From assembly GCA_040217815.1 (NCBI GenBank), contig JBEHWI010000018.1, positions 1 to 64,000 on the forward strand: 64,000 nt of DNA. Reading direction: 5' to 3'. The translations under genes were made by a program, and so were the position numbers. The DNA is from UBA5314 sp040217815. GTDB lineage: Bacteria; Bacillota; Syntrophomonadia; Syntrophomonadales; Syntrophomonadaceae. Under the pieces are notes generated by a model that was not told where the DNA came from, did no database searches, and saw nothing but the letters and a program-made list of their open reading frames with translations. Shown piece by piece: positions 39,984-48,966 of the stretch (position 1 is its first letter; every line of letters begins with the position of its first letter).

Positions 39984-40931
39984 TTAGTAATCAAAATTGA
40001 CCAGTTTTTTAATTACCAGGGCTCCAACTATTTCCATTGTCCCGGCTGCCACTAGCATCATAATGCCTATCGGTTTTTTCACCATCACCATAAAATAACC
40101 GGGATTTACGGTTACCATAAAAGCCACCAGCAAAATGGGAAGCAGTCCGATGACTATTCCTGACATGCGCCCCTGGGCGGTTAGCACCTTGATATTGCGC
40201 TTGATCTTATCCCTTTCCCGTATGGTTCCCGATATGTTCTCCAGGATCTCGGCCAGGTTTCCACCGACTTGACGCTGAATTATAATGCCGGTAATGACCA
40301 TATCCAGATCGTCGCTGCCCACCCGGTTTCCCATATTGAGCAAAGCCTCTTCCTGACTGACTCCCAGATTCATTTCCCGCAGGGTCCAGGCGAATTCTGA
40401 TGATATGGGCGCCGGCATTTCCCGCCGCACCGTATCCATGGCCTGTTGAAAACCAAATCCGGCCCGCAAAGCATTGGCCATAACCGACAGCGAATCTCCC
40501 AACTGGCGGTTTATGGCCTGCAGTCGTTTTTCTTTTTTACTTTTCACCCACAGGCGCGGCAGTATGACGCCGAGAACAACCATAATGAGCGCCGGAAAGG
40601 TCTTTTGGGTAACAGTCCAAATCAAAAGGGGAAGTACGAAAATTAAGGCAAAAGACAGGACCAGGTATTCCTGGGCCTTGAGCGGTATTCCCGCCCGTAT
40701 TAAATCACTCTGCACCTTTTGGGCTACCGAGCGAGGGGCAACCAACCGGGCCAGGGCTGCGATCAAACCGCCTGTTGATATTTTTCTGCTGCTGTCTCGA
40801 TTAGGCTGAGGATTATTATTTATTTGTTTGAGCCTCTCCTGGTACAAGTCGCTCTTGGTCAAGCCTTTAAATATGGCGATAATAAAACAAGTCACACAGA
40901 TAAATGTACCGAAGACAATCAACCATTCCAT
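39984..40931 (-). CDS. tadB: Tad pilus assembly platform protein TadB
   Basis: 315 residues, GspF family, paralogous to TadC. Spans near residues 4-22, 90-128 and 262-300. LSVMANALRAGFGFQQAMDTV and IIIQRQVGGNLAEILENIS are the conserved GspF signatures. Partner of the TadA ATPase encoded 17 bp upstream. Confidence 0.9.
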   Translation of the reverse strand: MEWLIVFGTFICVTCFIIAIFKGLTKSDLYQERLKQINNNPQPNRDSSRKISTGGLIAALARLVAPRSVAQKVQSDLIRAGIPLKAQEYLVLSFALIFVLPLLIWTVTQKTFPALIMVVLGVILPRLWVKSKKEKRLQAINRQLGDSLSVMANALRAGFGFQQAMDTVRREMPAPISSEFAWTLREMNLGVSQEEALLNMGNRVGSDDLDMVITGIIIQRQVGGNLAEILENISGTIRERDKIKRNIKVLTAQGRMSGIVIGLLPILLVAFMVTVNPGYFMVMVKKPIGIMMLVAAGTMEIVGALVIKKLVNFDY

Positions 40932-40948
40932 TACTTGTTCCCCCTGAA

Positions 40949-42307
40949 TTACTGGTTGGGACTAAAGAAGTTGGGCGGGAAAGTTATGCCCGTGGCGGCC
41001 AGCCTTTCAACACATTTGGGCGTTATTCCGGTTGCCCGGTGGCGGCCCAGCACCCGTTTGTGTTCGTCAACTCCGGTTCGTTCAAATATAAATATATCCT
41101 GCAGGGTGATGACCTCTCCCTCCATTCCAGTAACCTCGGTCATATGCGTGATCTTGCGGGTGCCGTCCTGCAGTCGGCTCTGGTGGACAATGATATTTAT
41201 AGCCGAGGCAATCTGTTCGCGAATAGCCTTGACTGGTAGTTCCATTCCCGCCATCAAAACCATGGTTTCCAAACGGGATATAGTATCACGCGGCGAGTTG
41301 GAATGGCCGGTGGTCAATGAGCCGTCGTGCCCGGTGTTCATAGCCTGCAGCATATCCAGAGCCTCTCCGCCTCGAACCTCACCGACCACCAGGCGGTCCG
41401 GCCTCATGCGCAGGGAATTTCTGACCAGGTCCCTAATAGTGACTTCCCCTTTTCGATCAATGTTAGGGGGGCGGGTCTCCAGGGAGATGACATGCTCTTG
41501 TTTCAGGTCGAGTTCAGCCGAGTCTTCGATAGTTACAATTCGTTCATCATCGGGGATAAAAGATGAAATTATATTCAGGGTACTGGTTTTGCCAGCCCCG
41601 GTTCCGCCGGACACAATAATGTTAAGCCGCCCTTTGACACAGGCTTCAATGAACTTGGCCATGTTCGCGGTCAGGGTTCCAGTCTTTATAAGATCATTGA
41701 TGCCCAAGAGCTGGGAAGAAAACTTGCGTATGGTAACCACTCCGCCGTTTAAGGCCAGAGGGGGAATAATCGCGTTAACACGAGATCCGTCAGGAAGGCG
41801 GGCATCCACGTAAGGCATGCTTTCATCCACCCGGCGTCCCAGGGGCGCCAGTATCCTTTCAATGACGGTATTCAGATGTGCATCATCCCGGAAGCAGACC
41901 TTGGTAAGCTGCAGTTTGCCCCTTCTTTCAACATAAATCTGTTTGGGGCCATTGATCATTACTTCGGAAATGTCATTGTCATGGAGGAGCGGAGTAATCG
42001 GCCCGTAGCCAAACGCCTCATCTAAAACCTCTTTGACTATTTCATCCCGGTCGGCCCGGGTATAGTGGGCAGCCTGTTTATCGAGATAAGCATCGGCCAA
42101 ACGCCTTATCTCTTCCTCTATTTCCTTGTAGGCCTGATCATCTCGGACGTCATGCTCCTCAAAGCCCAGATCCTTTATGGCTTCACGGTGTATGCCATAA
42201 ACCACGTCCTGAAAGCGCTGTCCGCCGACTTCTTTAGCGGGAGCTGCCTGACCGGGGTTCTGCTGCTCAACCACCGGATTTTGTTGTAAACGACTTAGAA
42301 GGGACAT
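40949..42307 (-). CDS. tadA: Tad pilus secretion ATPase TadA/CpaF
   Basis: 452 residues. The type II/IV secretion ATPase core follows a helical N-terminal region. Walker A GGTGAGKT is at 234-241, the Asp box SFIPDDERIVTIEDSAEL and Walker B/His box RPDRLVVGEVRGGEALDMLQAMNTGHDGSLTTGHSNS follow. It powers pilus assembly and possibly retraction in the cytoplasm. AGGAGGTGATAGG ribosome site. Confidence 0.95.
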   Translation of the reverse strand: MSLLSRLQQNPVVEQQNPGQAAPAKEVGGQRFQDVVYGIHREAIKDLGFEEHDVRDDQAYKEIEEEIRRLADAYLDKQAAHYTRADRDEIVKEVLDEAFGYGPITPLLHDNDISEVMINGPKQIYVERRGKLQLTKVCFRDDAHLNTVIERILAPLGRRVDESMPYVDARLPDGSRVNAIIPPLALNGGVVTIRKFSSQLLGINDLIKTGTLTANMAKFIEACVKGRLNIIVSGGTGAGKTSTLNIISSFIPDDERIVTIEDSAELDLKQEHVISLETRPPNIDRKGEVTIRDLVRNSLRMRPDRLVVGEVRGGEALDMLQAMNTGHDGSLTTGHSNSPRDTISRLETMVLMAGMELPVKAIREQIASAINIIVHQSRLQDGTRKITHMTEVTGMEGEVITLQDIFIFERTGVDEHKRVLGRHRATGITPKCVERLAATGITFPPNFFSPNQ

Positions 42308-42338
42308 CCTATCACCTCCTGATAAAAAAGCGGCATTT

Positions 42339-43502
42339 TTATACCTGCTCCTTTTCCAACATATGAAATAGGTTAACTATTTCCTTGGATATCGCAGCCC
42401 GGGGATTGATTTTGACAAAAGGAACCCCCTGGTTGACCGACGCCATAACCAGTTTCCCATCACTGGGCAGCTGCAGTCTTATAGGCATATCCAGGGCCTT
42501 TTCCACATCCCGGGCTTCTATCCCGACTACACTTTTGGAGCGATTTAATATCAAGTGCGCCTTGGGAAGCAGGTTTAATGATCTTAGAATATCCATGGCC
42601 TTCTTTATATTTTTTATGGAAGGAAGGTCCAGTCCCGTAACCAGGAGAATAAAATCAGAATTCTCCAAAATGGTCAAGGTGCTTTCATCGATATAGGAAG
42701 AAGTGTCTATAAAAGTATAGTCACAGTACTCTCTAAACAACGACATTATACGAGCTACACCGGCGGCGCTTACCAGTTCCGACAACTCCGGTTTGTTGGG
42801 GGGAGCCAATACATGAACCCCGTAGCGTTCATAAAGGAACTGTTCCAGGATTTCCTTTCCTGACTGGTCCCCTTCCTGGAGCAATTCCAGAATAGTCTTG
42901 CGCGGTTCAATATTCATCATCACGCAGACATCTCCGAACTGAAAATCCAGGTCCATAAGCGCCACCCGGCCGCGGGTGGATTGGGCGGCAGCCACTGCCA
43001 GGTTGGTGCAAACCAGGCTCTTGCCTACTCCGCCCTTGGTTCCAAACATGCTTATTATTTTCTGTTTTCCGGCAACAGGCTGAACATTGCTACTGGGAGC
43101 GGTGAAAACCGAGCGCTTCAGGGTTTGTCCATGCGCCTCGGCTACTTGATGTATGGCAGAATGAAGCTCGGTGGTGGGAATTGGTTTAACCAGGTATTCC
43201 TTGGCTCCTGCCGTCATCGCCCGCCGGAAGTTCTGGGTTTCGTCATTGACGGACATGAGTATTACGGCAACCTGGGGATAGTTGCGGGTAATTACCCTGG
43301 TCGCCTCAATGCCGCTCATTTCCGGCATATTTACGTCCATAAGGATAATATGCGGGTCCATGCTGGGAATCTGGGCAATAACTTCCTTGCCGTCCCTGGC
43401 TTCTGAGACAATATCGATAGCATCATCCAATTCCAGAAGTCTTTTAAGACTGGAACGAGTATTATCGTTATCGTCGGCCAGAATTATCTTGATCTGTTTC
43501 AT
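42339..43502 (-). CDS. cpaE: CpaE/TadZ-like protein with receiver domain
   Basis: 387 residues. N-terminal receiver domain with acidic pair D10/D11, phospho-acceptor Asp56 (LMDVNMPEMSG) and Lys106 (LVKPIPT), then a MinD/ParA-type ATPase with deviant Walker A KGGVGKS (156-162) from about residue 145. CpaE/TadZ places the pilus machine at its cellular site. Here the receiver keeps all phosphorylation residues, unlike many degenerate CpaE receivers, so input from a histidine kinase is possible. Confidence 0.9.
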   Translation of the reverse strand: MKQIKIILADDNDNTRSSLKRLLELDDAIDIVSEARDGKEVIAQIPSMDPHIILMDVNMPEMSGIEATRVITRNYPQVAVILMSVNDETQNFRRAMTAGAKEYLVKPIPTTELHSAIHQVAEAHGQTLKRSVFTAPSSNVQPVAGKQKIISMFGTKGGVGKSLVCTNLAVAAAQSTRGRVALMDLDFQFGDVCVMMNIEPRKTILELLQEGDQSGKEILEQFLYERYGVHVLAPPNKPELSELVSAAGVARIMSLFREYCDYTFIDTSSYIDESTLTILENSDFILLVTGLDLPSIKNIKKAMDILRSLNLLPKAHLILNRSKSVVGIEARDVEKALDMPIRLQLPSDGKLVMASVNQGVPFVKINPRAAISKEIVNLFHMLEKEQV

Positions 43503-43515
43503 ATCCAGCCTCTCC

Positions 43516-44232
43516 CTATCTCACAAATTCCTTGGGTCCGATAGCCGGCGAAGTCGTAGTGGCTTTGTCGACCGGCGACCTCAGCAGCAGGCGGATAGCG
43601 CCTTTTTCCGTAGCCAGGGCTAGGCGCTGGGCTTCCTCAACAGATACCGCCAGAGTTACAGTGGTGCTATCCTGGGCTTTCTTTTCAACATTGGTGGCGG
43701 TATTTTGTCCTATAGACAAAACCATGACATTTTGAACAACCAAAATGCTATACGGAATCGGATCTGCCTCACCGGTTGCCTTAACTTCAACCACGGCTAC
43801 AACATCAACCATATCACCACGCTGCACATTGCCGGAAACTCCACTGACGCTGTCAATTGCAACTGACATTGCCCTCTTATTTTGAGGTATGGCATAAGCC
43901 AGCCGCTTTTCCTCATCACTGGCCCCGAGCATTTTTTGGTTCAAAATCTGCTCACCGGCAGCGATATTGCTGGTAGTGACCTTTCCGACCACAGCTGTCT
44001 TGTCACGTACAGCATCAGGATGCACATACTGGGCCGGGATTTCTTCAACCACCAGGGAATTGGCGTTTATTACCGTATCCTTGGGAATGTTTTCCCTGGC
44101 CTTTACCACTGTTACCAGATCCTTGGGAGTGTAAGCAGTCTTCATGTCATTTAGATAACGATAAAACAAGGCCGCTACCAGCAGCCCAAACACCACGGCA
44201 ATCAACCAGTATTTACGTGTCCCGCGCAGCAT
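43516..44232 (-). CDS. cpaB: Flp pilus assembly protein CpaB/RcpC
   Basis: 238 residues. One N-terminal membrane span (residues 8-26), then the SAF domain (VVKARENIPKDTVINANSLVVEEIPAQYV) and AIPQNKRAMSVAIDSVSGVSGNVQRGDMVDVV, typical for CpaB. In diderms it accompanies the secretin; in monoderms it may link pilus to peptidoglycan. GGAGG ribosome site. Probably co-transcribed with cpaE-tadABC. Confidence 0.9.
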   Translation of the reverse strand: MLRGTRKYWLIAVVFGLLVAALFYRYLNDMKTAYTPKDLVTVVKARENIPKDTVINANSLVVEEIPAQYVHPDAVRDKTAVVGKVTTSNIAAGEQILNQKMLGASDEEKRLAYAIPQNKRAMSVAIDSVSGVSGNVQRGDMVDVVAVVEVKATGEADPIPYSILVVQNVMVLSIGQNTATNVEKKAQDSTTVTLAVSVEEAQRLALATEKGAIRLLLRSPVDKATTTSPAIGPKEFVR

Positions 44233-44412
44233 GTCAAATCCTCCCTGTGCCCGTATTTCCTGTCGGGATGAAGCCTAGCCCCCCCAACATTTCTCCTCAA
44301 ATATCTTATCGTAAAAGATGCTGCTTATCTTAATTTTCCTAATATATAATCCTGTTCAAATGTTGAGACTATTCTTTAGCGAATATAGTTTTACTCTCTT
44401 TTAAAGCCCGGT

Positions 44413-45357
44413 TCACTCAACCAGTTCGGCAACATATATTCCCCGATCAGTGGCGTAGCTAGTGCTTACCCCCGGAGCGACATACTTGATAAAAGTACCG
44501 GTGACCTCACCCTGGCCGCCGTTATTCGGTGCATCAGTAACCAGGAAAGCAGCAAAGCCGGTTACCGTAAATTTACCATTGGAGCCCGGTTCCGACGAAT
44601 TGTGGCCCAGGGGCACGATCAATATCCTGGAGCACCCTTCATGGTATCCGCTGATAGTGCAGGGAGGGCTGTGATGGCAGCCGTTAACCCGGTCTTGGAT
44701 TCCCTGTCGGGTGGGTCCGATCATATTCCCGGTTTCCACTGGTATTACGTCTCCCACTTTGAGCAAGCCATTGTATCCATTGCTGATGTTATAGGTATAA
44801 GTACTTGCCCCGTTGCCTCCCAGCTCTATCGGTGCATACTGACCGGGGGGCAGTGGGTTGTCGAAGCTTGCTCCAAACTTCAAAACCTGGACATCGCCAA
44901 AGGTATAGTTGTTGTCTGTCACGCCGAAGGGCGTCACCCCATAGCAACCCGACATGGGAGAAATACGGGCTGTGGCAGATACACTCAACTGTTTTTTATC
45001 AAATCCTAAAACCCGGGCAAAAAACAGGTCCATGGTCCGGCTGGCCTGGCTGGTCATGGAACGGTGGTCGGCTGCAACTTGAAAGACCGTTTCACCGGTT
45101 TGCATATCGTTCAATAAAGCGTACTGAGAGGCCGTATTAACTGCTTTAGACGGGTCTGCCGGCAGTTCCCGCACACCCGCCAATACTGAAGCATCAGCAG
45201 CGTTGGCCAGTTTAATGCGGGTCGCAAACAGCATACCAACGTCGATGGCCAGGGCCGCCATACCCATCAAGGCCACTATGGCCAGGCATACCAGGACGGC
45301 GGTGGCGCCCTTTTGATCTAAATAGGTTTTGGTTATTCTTTTTAAATGCCCTTCCAT
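44413..45357 (-). CDS. TadG-like pilus-associated protein, copy 1
   Basis: About 314 residues. N-terminal DQKGATAVLVCLAIVALMGMAALAIDVGMLF is the TadE/TadG membrane anchor, followed by ANAADASVLAGVRELP, the TadG_N region, then a Gly/Asn-rich extracellular domain ending in CxxxPPC and GYHEGCSRILIVPLGH. Four Cys residues in the last third could make disulfides. A near paralogue is encoded just upstream. ATG 45357 (AAAGGA at good spacing) is chosen over GTG 45366. Minor pilin or surface partner of the Flp pilus. Confidence 0.85.
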   Translation of the reverse strand: MEGHLKRITKTYLDQKGATAVLVCLAIVALMGMAALAIDVGMLFATRIKLANAADASVLAGVRELPADPSKAVNTASQYALLNDMQTGETVFQVAADHRSMTSQASRTMDLFFARVLGFDKKQLSVSATARISPMSGCYGVTPFGVTDNNYTFGDVQVLKFGASFDNPLPPGQYAPIELGGNGASTYTYNISNGYNGLLKVGDVIPVETGNMIGPTRQGIQDRVNGCHHSPPCTISGYHEGCSRILIVPLGHNSSEPGSNGKFTVTGFAAFLVTDAPNNGGQGEVTGTFIKYVAPGVSTSYATDRGIYVAELVE

Positions 45358-45439
45358 GGCTATCACAATCCTTTAAGCATTTCGTCGCAATAACCTATTG
45401 CATCAACCGGGCTGAATACAGCCCGAAATCGTCGACCCA

Positions 45440-46327
45440 TCACCCGTCTTCGGCATCATCCGATGGAATTATATAGCGGATAAACGCACCTTTGACGGTA
45501 TTATCATTTCCTGAGCCAGTATACTCGGTTACGAGAAAAGCTGCAAAACCAGTCACTGTAAACCTGCCGTTGGCTCCGGAACGGCCGTTGTTGTAGCCCA
45601 TTGGTACTACCATAATTCGTGAGCAGCCTTCTTTAAAGCAGCTTACACAGCAGGTCGGATTGTGGGCGCAACTGTCTATACGGTAGGCGATCCCCTGGCT
45701 GGTAGGCCCTGACATGTTGCCCGGCTCCACCTGTAAGACATCTCCAACCGAAACCGCTTGCTGATACCCGTATTTTATGTTGTCCCGGTAGGTATCGGCT
45801 CCGCTGCCGCCCAGGCGCAAAGCCCCAAACCAGCCGGATATATTTTCATTGCAGGCCCCCTGCTTCAAAGTCACTATCTGCCCAAAACTATAATTTTGAT
45901 CCTTTATACCAAAAGGCACAATTCCGGTGTATGATGTCACCGGCGAAACATGAGCCTTGGCAGTGGCCTGTAGATCTTTGCTGGTGTATCCCAATACCCG
46001 GGCAAAGAACAGTTCTACTGAATCTTGGGCCGTACCGGTGATAGTCTTTTTATCGGGCGATACCGAGAAGCTGACTTCACTGGAGCCAATTCCATTCTGG
46101 ACTGCATAGTATTCAGCCTGGCTTACTGCCTGGGTCGGACTTAATGGTAACTCCTGCGCTCCAGCCAAAACAGCCGCATCCATGGCGCGAACCAGACTTG
46201 CCTTGTTATAAGCAATGACGCCAACATCTACCGCCAGTGCCGCCAAACCTATCAAAGCTACAATTGCAAATGCGACTAATACGGTAACATTACCACTTTC
46301 TTCTTTAATGATATTTTCTAACCGCAT
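45440..46327 (-). CDS. TadG-like pilus-associated protein, copy 2
   Basis: 295 residues, same plan as copy 1: ESGNVTVLVAFAIVALIGLAALAVDVGVI anchor, RAMDAAVLAGAQELPLSP, extracellular domain and C-terminal CAHNPTCCVSCFKEGCSRIMVVPMGYN followed by NGRFTVTGFAAFLVT. The two copies are clearly a tandem duplication that has diverged, mostly in the middle region. CGGAGGAAG ribosome site. Confidence 0.85.
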   Translation of the reverse strand: MRLENIIKEESGNVTVLVAFAIVALIGLAALAVDVGVIAYNKASLVRAMDAAVLAGAQELPLSPTQAVSQAEYYAVQNGIGSSEVSFSVSPDKKTITGTAQDSVELFFARVLGYTSKDLQATAKAHVSPVTSYTGIVPFGIKDQNYSFGQIVTLKQGACNENISGWFGALRLGGSGADTYRDNIKYGYQQAVSVGDVLQVEPGNMSGPTSQGIAYRIDSCAHNPTCCVSCFKEGCSRIMVVPMGYNNGRSGANGRFTVTGFAAFLVTEYTGSGNDNTVKGAFIRYIIPSDDAEDG

Positions 46328-46343
46328 AGCGCTTCCTCCGTTA

Positions 46344-46763
46344 TCATTCCAGGCGCATGGTGCATTCGGAGCTTATGGGTAAAGGATTGGGTAAAAACTC
46401 GGGTATTAGAGGGGTTATCAAATCTACCGTGTAATTGACGGTCACCTTGAGAGGTTCTCCCTTGACTCTTGCCGAGTAGGCGGGGCTATACTGAACCTCA
46501 AGCTTATCGACATCTAGAGTGGCATGTTCATTAAGGAGTATGGTCGTAATCTGACTGTCGGTTTTGCCAACTGACGCAAAACGCGCTCCTTCACGGGCCA
46601 GATTATTTATAATCATATAAGAGCTTATAATGCGGCCGAATTCAATGATGCCCATTAAAAGCAGAAGCAATACGGGCAGAACCATGGCAAATTCTACGAT
46701 TGACTGGCCGTCTTCTCTTCTTATCAGTCTCCGCATTATGCAAAAATTGCGCATCTTGCGCAT
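46344..46763 (-). CDS. TadE-like pseudopilin
   Basis: 139 residues. A Gly-free leader MRKMRNFCIMRRLIRREDG is followed by QSIVEFAMVLPVLLLLLMGIIEFG, the TadE prepilin-like segment with the cleavage-type Gly just before Gln and Glu at +5. The mature part is a short beta-rich domain. Start follows the prepilin peptidase stop directly (TAAATG) with AAAGGGTGG. Minor pseudopilin needed for Flp assembly in other systems. Confidence 0.88.
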   Translation of the reverse strand: MRKMRNFCIMRRLIRREDGQSIVEFAMVLPVLLLLLMGIIEFGRIISSYMIINNLAREGARFASVGKTDSQITTILLNEHATLDVDKLEVQYSPAYSARVKGEPLKVTVNYTVDLITPLIPEFLPNPLPISSECTMRLE

Positions 46764-47264
46764 TTAGCACCACCCTTTCAGGAATGTGCATACAACGCCC
46801 AGGGCAATAGCCAGGGCATAAGGGTAGACAACCTGCTCGCTGCGCTCGGTGTCAATCCTGGCCATGAGTGGCAAGGCATATTTAACGGCCCCCGGAAAAA
46901 GGTTTAACACAACCTGCCCCAGTTTGCCGTTGCGATAGGCGAAGATCAGCGCCATCAAGCCTCCCCACAGGGCCATCCACAAAAAGGTGCTGAAAACGAA
47001 ATTTACTCCCTGGAAGGCACCTACAACTCCCAGAAGTTTGACATCTCCCGCACCAATGCCTCTCAAAGCAAAGGGAACCAAAAGAAGTGCTATTCCCACT
47101 GCCAGACCTTTAAGCGAAAACAGTACTTCTCCCCATCCGCCATAAAACAGATGAAGCAGCAGGGCGGTAAGCATTCCCATACCGGTCAACCAGTTCGGTA
47201 TGCGCCTGTATTTAAAATCATAAATGCTGGCCGCTACCAGCAATCCTAATAACAAGTAGAGCAT
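46764..47264 (-). CDS. cpaA: Flp prepilin peptidase (A24, TadV/CpaA)
   Basis: About 166 residues with five or six membrane spans. The two aspartates are present in YDFKYRRIPNW and GIGAGDVKLLG, the A24 family catalytic pair. It lacks the N-terminal methylase domain, as usual for TadV. It cleaves Flp and TadE leaders at the cytoplasmic face of the membrane. GTG 47273 is an alternative start; ATG 47264 fits the ribosome site GGGAGTGG better. Confidence 0.92.
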   Translation of the reverse strand: MLYLLLGLLVAASIYDFKYRRIPNWLTGMGMLTALLLHLFYGGWGEVLFSLKGLAVGIALLLVPFALRGIGAGDVKLLGVVGAFQGVNFVFSTFLWMALWGGLMALIFAYRNGKLGQVVLNLFPGAVKYALPLMARIDTERSEQVVYPYALAIALGVVCTFLKGWC

Positions 47265-47307
47265 GCCTTCCACTCCCTGCCCAATCTCTTAATGCAGCGC
47301 TAAGGAC

Positions 47308-47339
47308 AAAGAGCCCCGCTTTCCCAGCAGGGCTCTTTT
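47308..47339. terminator. Terminator between flp and cpaA
   Basis: AAAGAGCCC and GGGCTCTTT, with extra GCT/AGC pairing inside, give a long stem; A-rich and T-rich tails permit both directions. Located directly downstream of the flp pilin gene, it could let pilin transcripts exceed those of the assembly genes. Confidence 0.85.
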
Positions 47340-47362
47340 GTTAGCTAAAGTCATCCCTATTC

Positions 47363-47542
47363 CTAGGTTCCGCTGGTTCCAGTCAAACCATCGGTAACCT
47401 CAGTGAATTTATCTGAGATGCCCGTACCCAACGCTCCTAATACACCTATTACGGCAACTGCGATAAGAGCCAAAATCAGACCGTATTCAGCCATACCCTG
47501 TCCTTCTTCTTCTTTTACCAGCCGTTTAAAGATATTCAACAT
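47363..47542 (-). CDS. flp: Flp major pilin
   Basis: 59 residues from ATG 47542 with GGGAGGGATC before it; the frame is open further upstream, but not in pilin-like sequence. The leader ends KEEEG14, followed by QGMAEYGLILALIAVAVIG: Glu at +5 and Tyr at +6 of the mature protein match the G/xxxxEY Flp consensus. The mature pilin would be 45 residues. First gene of the Tad locus, separated from cpaA by a terminator. Confidence 0.93.
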   Translation of the reverse strand: MLNIFKRLVKEEEGQGMAEYGLILALIAVAVIGVLGALGTGISDKFTEVTDGLTGTSGT

Positions 47543-47727
47543 CTGGATCCCTCCCGAAATTTTTTGTAATATTGGACAACTCTCTGTGTAGTTATATGAT
47601 AAACCCGTCCCGTTATTTAGGCTATCAACTAAACGGCTCATTTTGTTCCAGCTGATATTCCCGTTTTAATATGGGACTTTATGCTTATATTGTAGCTCTT
47701 CTTAGGACCTTGCGCAAGCGTTATTTC

Positions 47728-48609
47728 TCAGAAGTCGCTTCCAGTGGCCTTAAATCCCCGCCCATAAACCTCAATACTCTCGTTGATTATAATAAAAGCG
47801 CGGGGATCAATCTGAAACACCACTTCCCGCAGCCTGGGCAGCTGGGTCTGCGGCATGGTGGCTACAATAATGGGTCGTACTTCCCCGGTATAGGCTCCCC
47901 GTCCCTCCAGAAGCGTGCAGCCCCGGTTCAGATTGTCCAAAATGACCCGGGATATCTGCTCCGGCTCACTGGTGATGATCATAGCCGTGTAGGTAAGCTG
48001 CAGCCCTGAAACCACGTTTTCCATCACCTGAGACGAAACAAATATGGCAATGGTTGAATAAAGGGTAAGGCTGATACTGGTGCTGAACAGAGAGAGGCTT
48101 ACTACCAGCATGTTGCTTATAAATGAAGTCAAACCCAGGTTGACGCCCCAAAGCCTTCTCGCTATAACTGATATGATATCTATGCCGCCGGTCGAGCCTT
48201 TGTAGCGGAAAATAATACCCGAACCCAGGCCCGCCACCGCTCCTCCGAATACCGCTGCCAGGAGCGGGTCTTGCAGGGGATACTGCAGATTTTTAAGCAA
48301 GGCCAAAAAGGAGGAAAGAGAAGCCGCTCCCAACAAGCTGTACACAGCAAAGCGGCGGCTTACCAGACGGTACCCGGCTGCAAATATGGGAATGTTCAAA
48401 AGAGCGTACCATAAGCCCACATCCCAGTGGGTAAGATAGCTCAATATAATGGCGATTCCGGTTAAGCCTCCGGTTAACATGCGCGACGGCACCAGAATAG
48501 CCTGAATGCCAACCGCAAGGATAAAAGAACCGATTATTATGGCAACGATGTCGGCAGCTTTAACCCTTTCCAGGAACCCGGGCCGCAATACTTGAGCGGC
48601 TCTAAGCAT
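47728..48609 (-). CDS. YitT-family membrane protein
   Basis: 293 residues. Five membrane spans in the first 200 residues (IIIGSFILAVGIQAILVP, MLTGGLTGIAIILSY, and GSGIIFRYKGSTGGIDIIS) are the YitT core, followed by a DUF2179 C-terminal domain (LTYTAMIITSEPEQISRVIL, then GRGAYTGEVRPIIVATM). Function not established. GGTGGGAGACAG precedes the ATG. It stands alone downstream of no obvious partner. Confidence 0.92.
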   Translation of the reverse strand: MLRAAQVLRPGFLERVKAADIVAIIIGSFILAVGIQAILVPSRMLTGGLTGIAIILSYLTHWDVGLWYALLNIPIFAAGYRLVSRRFAVYSLLGAASLSSFLALLKNLQYPLQDPLLAAVFGGAVAGLGSGIIFRYKGSTGGIDIISVIARRLWGVNLGLTSFISNMLVVSLSLFSTSISLTLYSTIAIFVSSQVMENVVSGLQLTYTAMIITSEPEQISRVILDNLNRGCTLLEGRGAYTGEVRPIIVATMPQTQLPRLREVVFQIDPRAFIIINESIEVYGRGFKATGSDF

Positions 48610-48742
48610 CTGTCTCCCACCCTGTTTGAAAGTATTGTAGTTATTCTGCCCGATAAGGGAAACTTATTATGTGCTTGTAGCTACGAACAGAGCAAAGGCT
48701 ATTGCTCTTTAAAGAAGCAACATCTATAGTTTAAAAAGATCA

Positions 48743-48953
48743 GTACTCTGTTAACCCTAATTCTGTATATTATCGCCGGTTAAATTTTCGTATGACTGCG
48801 TTGTCGTCAATCGCAATACGTCCAGTATTACTCATTCCTTGACGCCCATGGACAGGCTAATGCGGCGGTGCCAGGAGGGCAAGGAGCTGCCCGCCTTGTC
48901 CTACAAAAATTTTTCTCGACGAGTAATACACAGAATTAGGGTTAGCAGAGTAC
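48743..48953. repeat. MITE-like element, family A, with inserted 51-bp unit
   Basis: Terminal inverted repeats: GTACTCTGTTAACCCTAATT at the left and the complement of GTACTCTGCTAACCCTAATT at the right, with about 28 of 30 bases matching. Length is 211 bp. Compared with the 160-bp copy at 57257 it carries one extra 51-bp block (48840-48890) of the tandem-repeat family. The right end lies one base before the CAGGAGG ribosome site of the methyltransferase gene. The remainder of the 357-bp gap (48610-48742) shows nothing recognised. Confidence 0.85.
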
Positions 48954-48966
48954 CAGGAGGAAGCTA

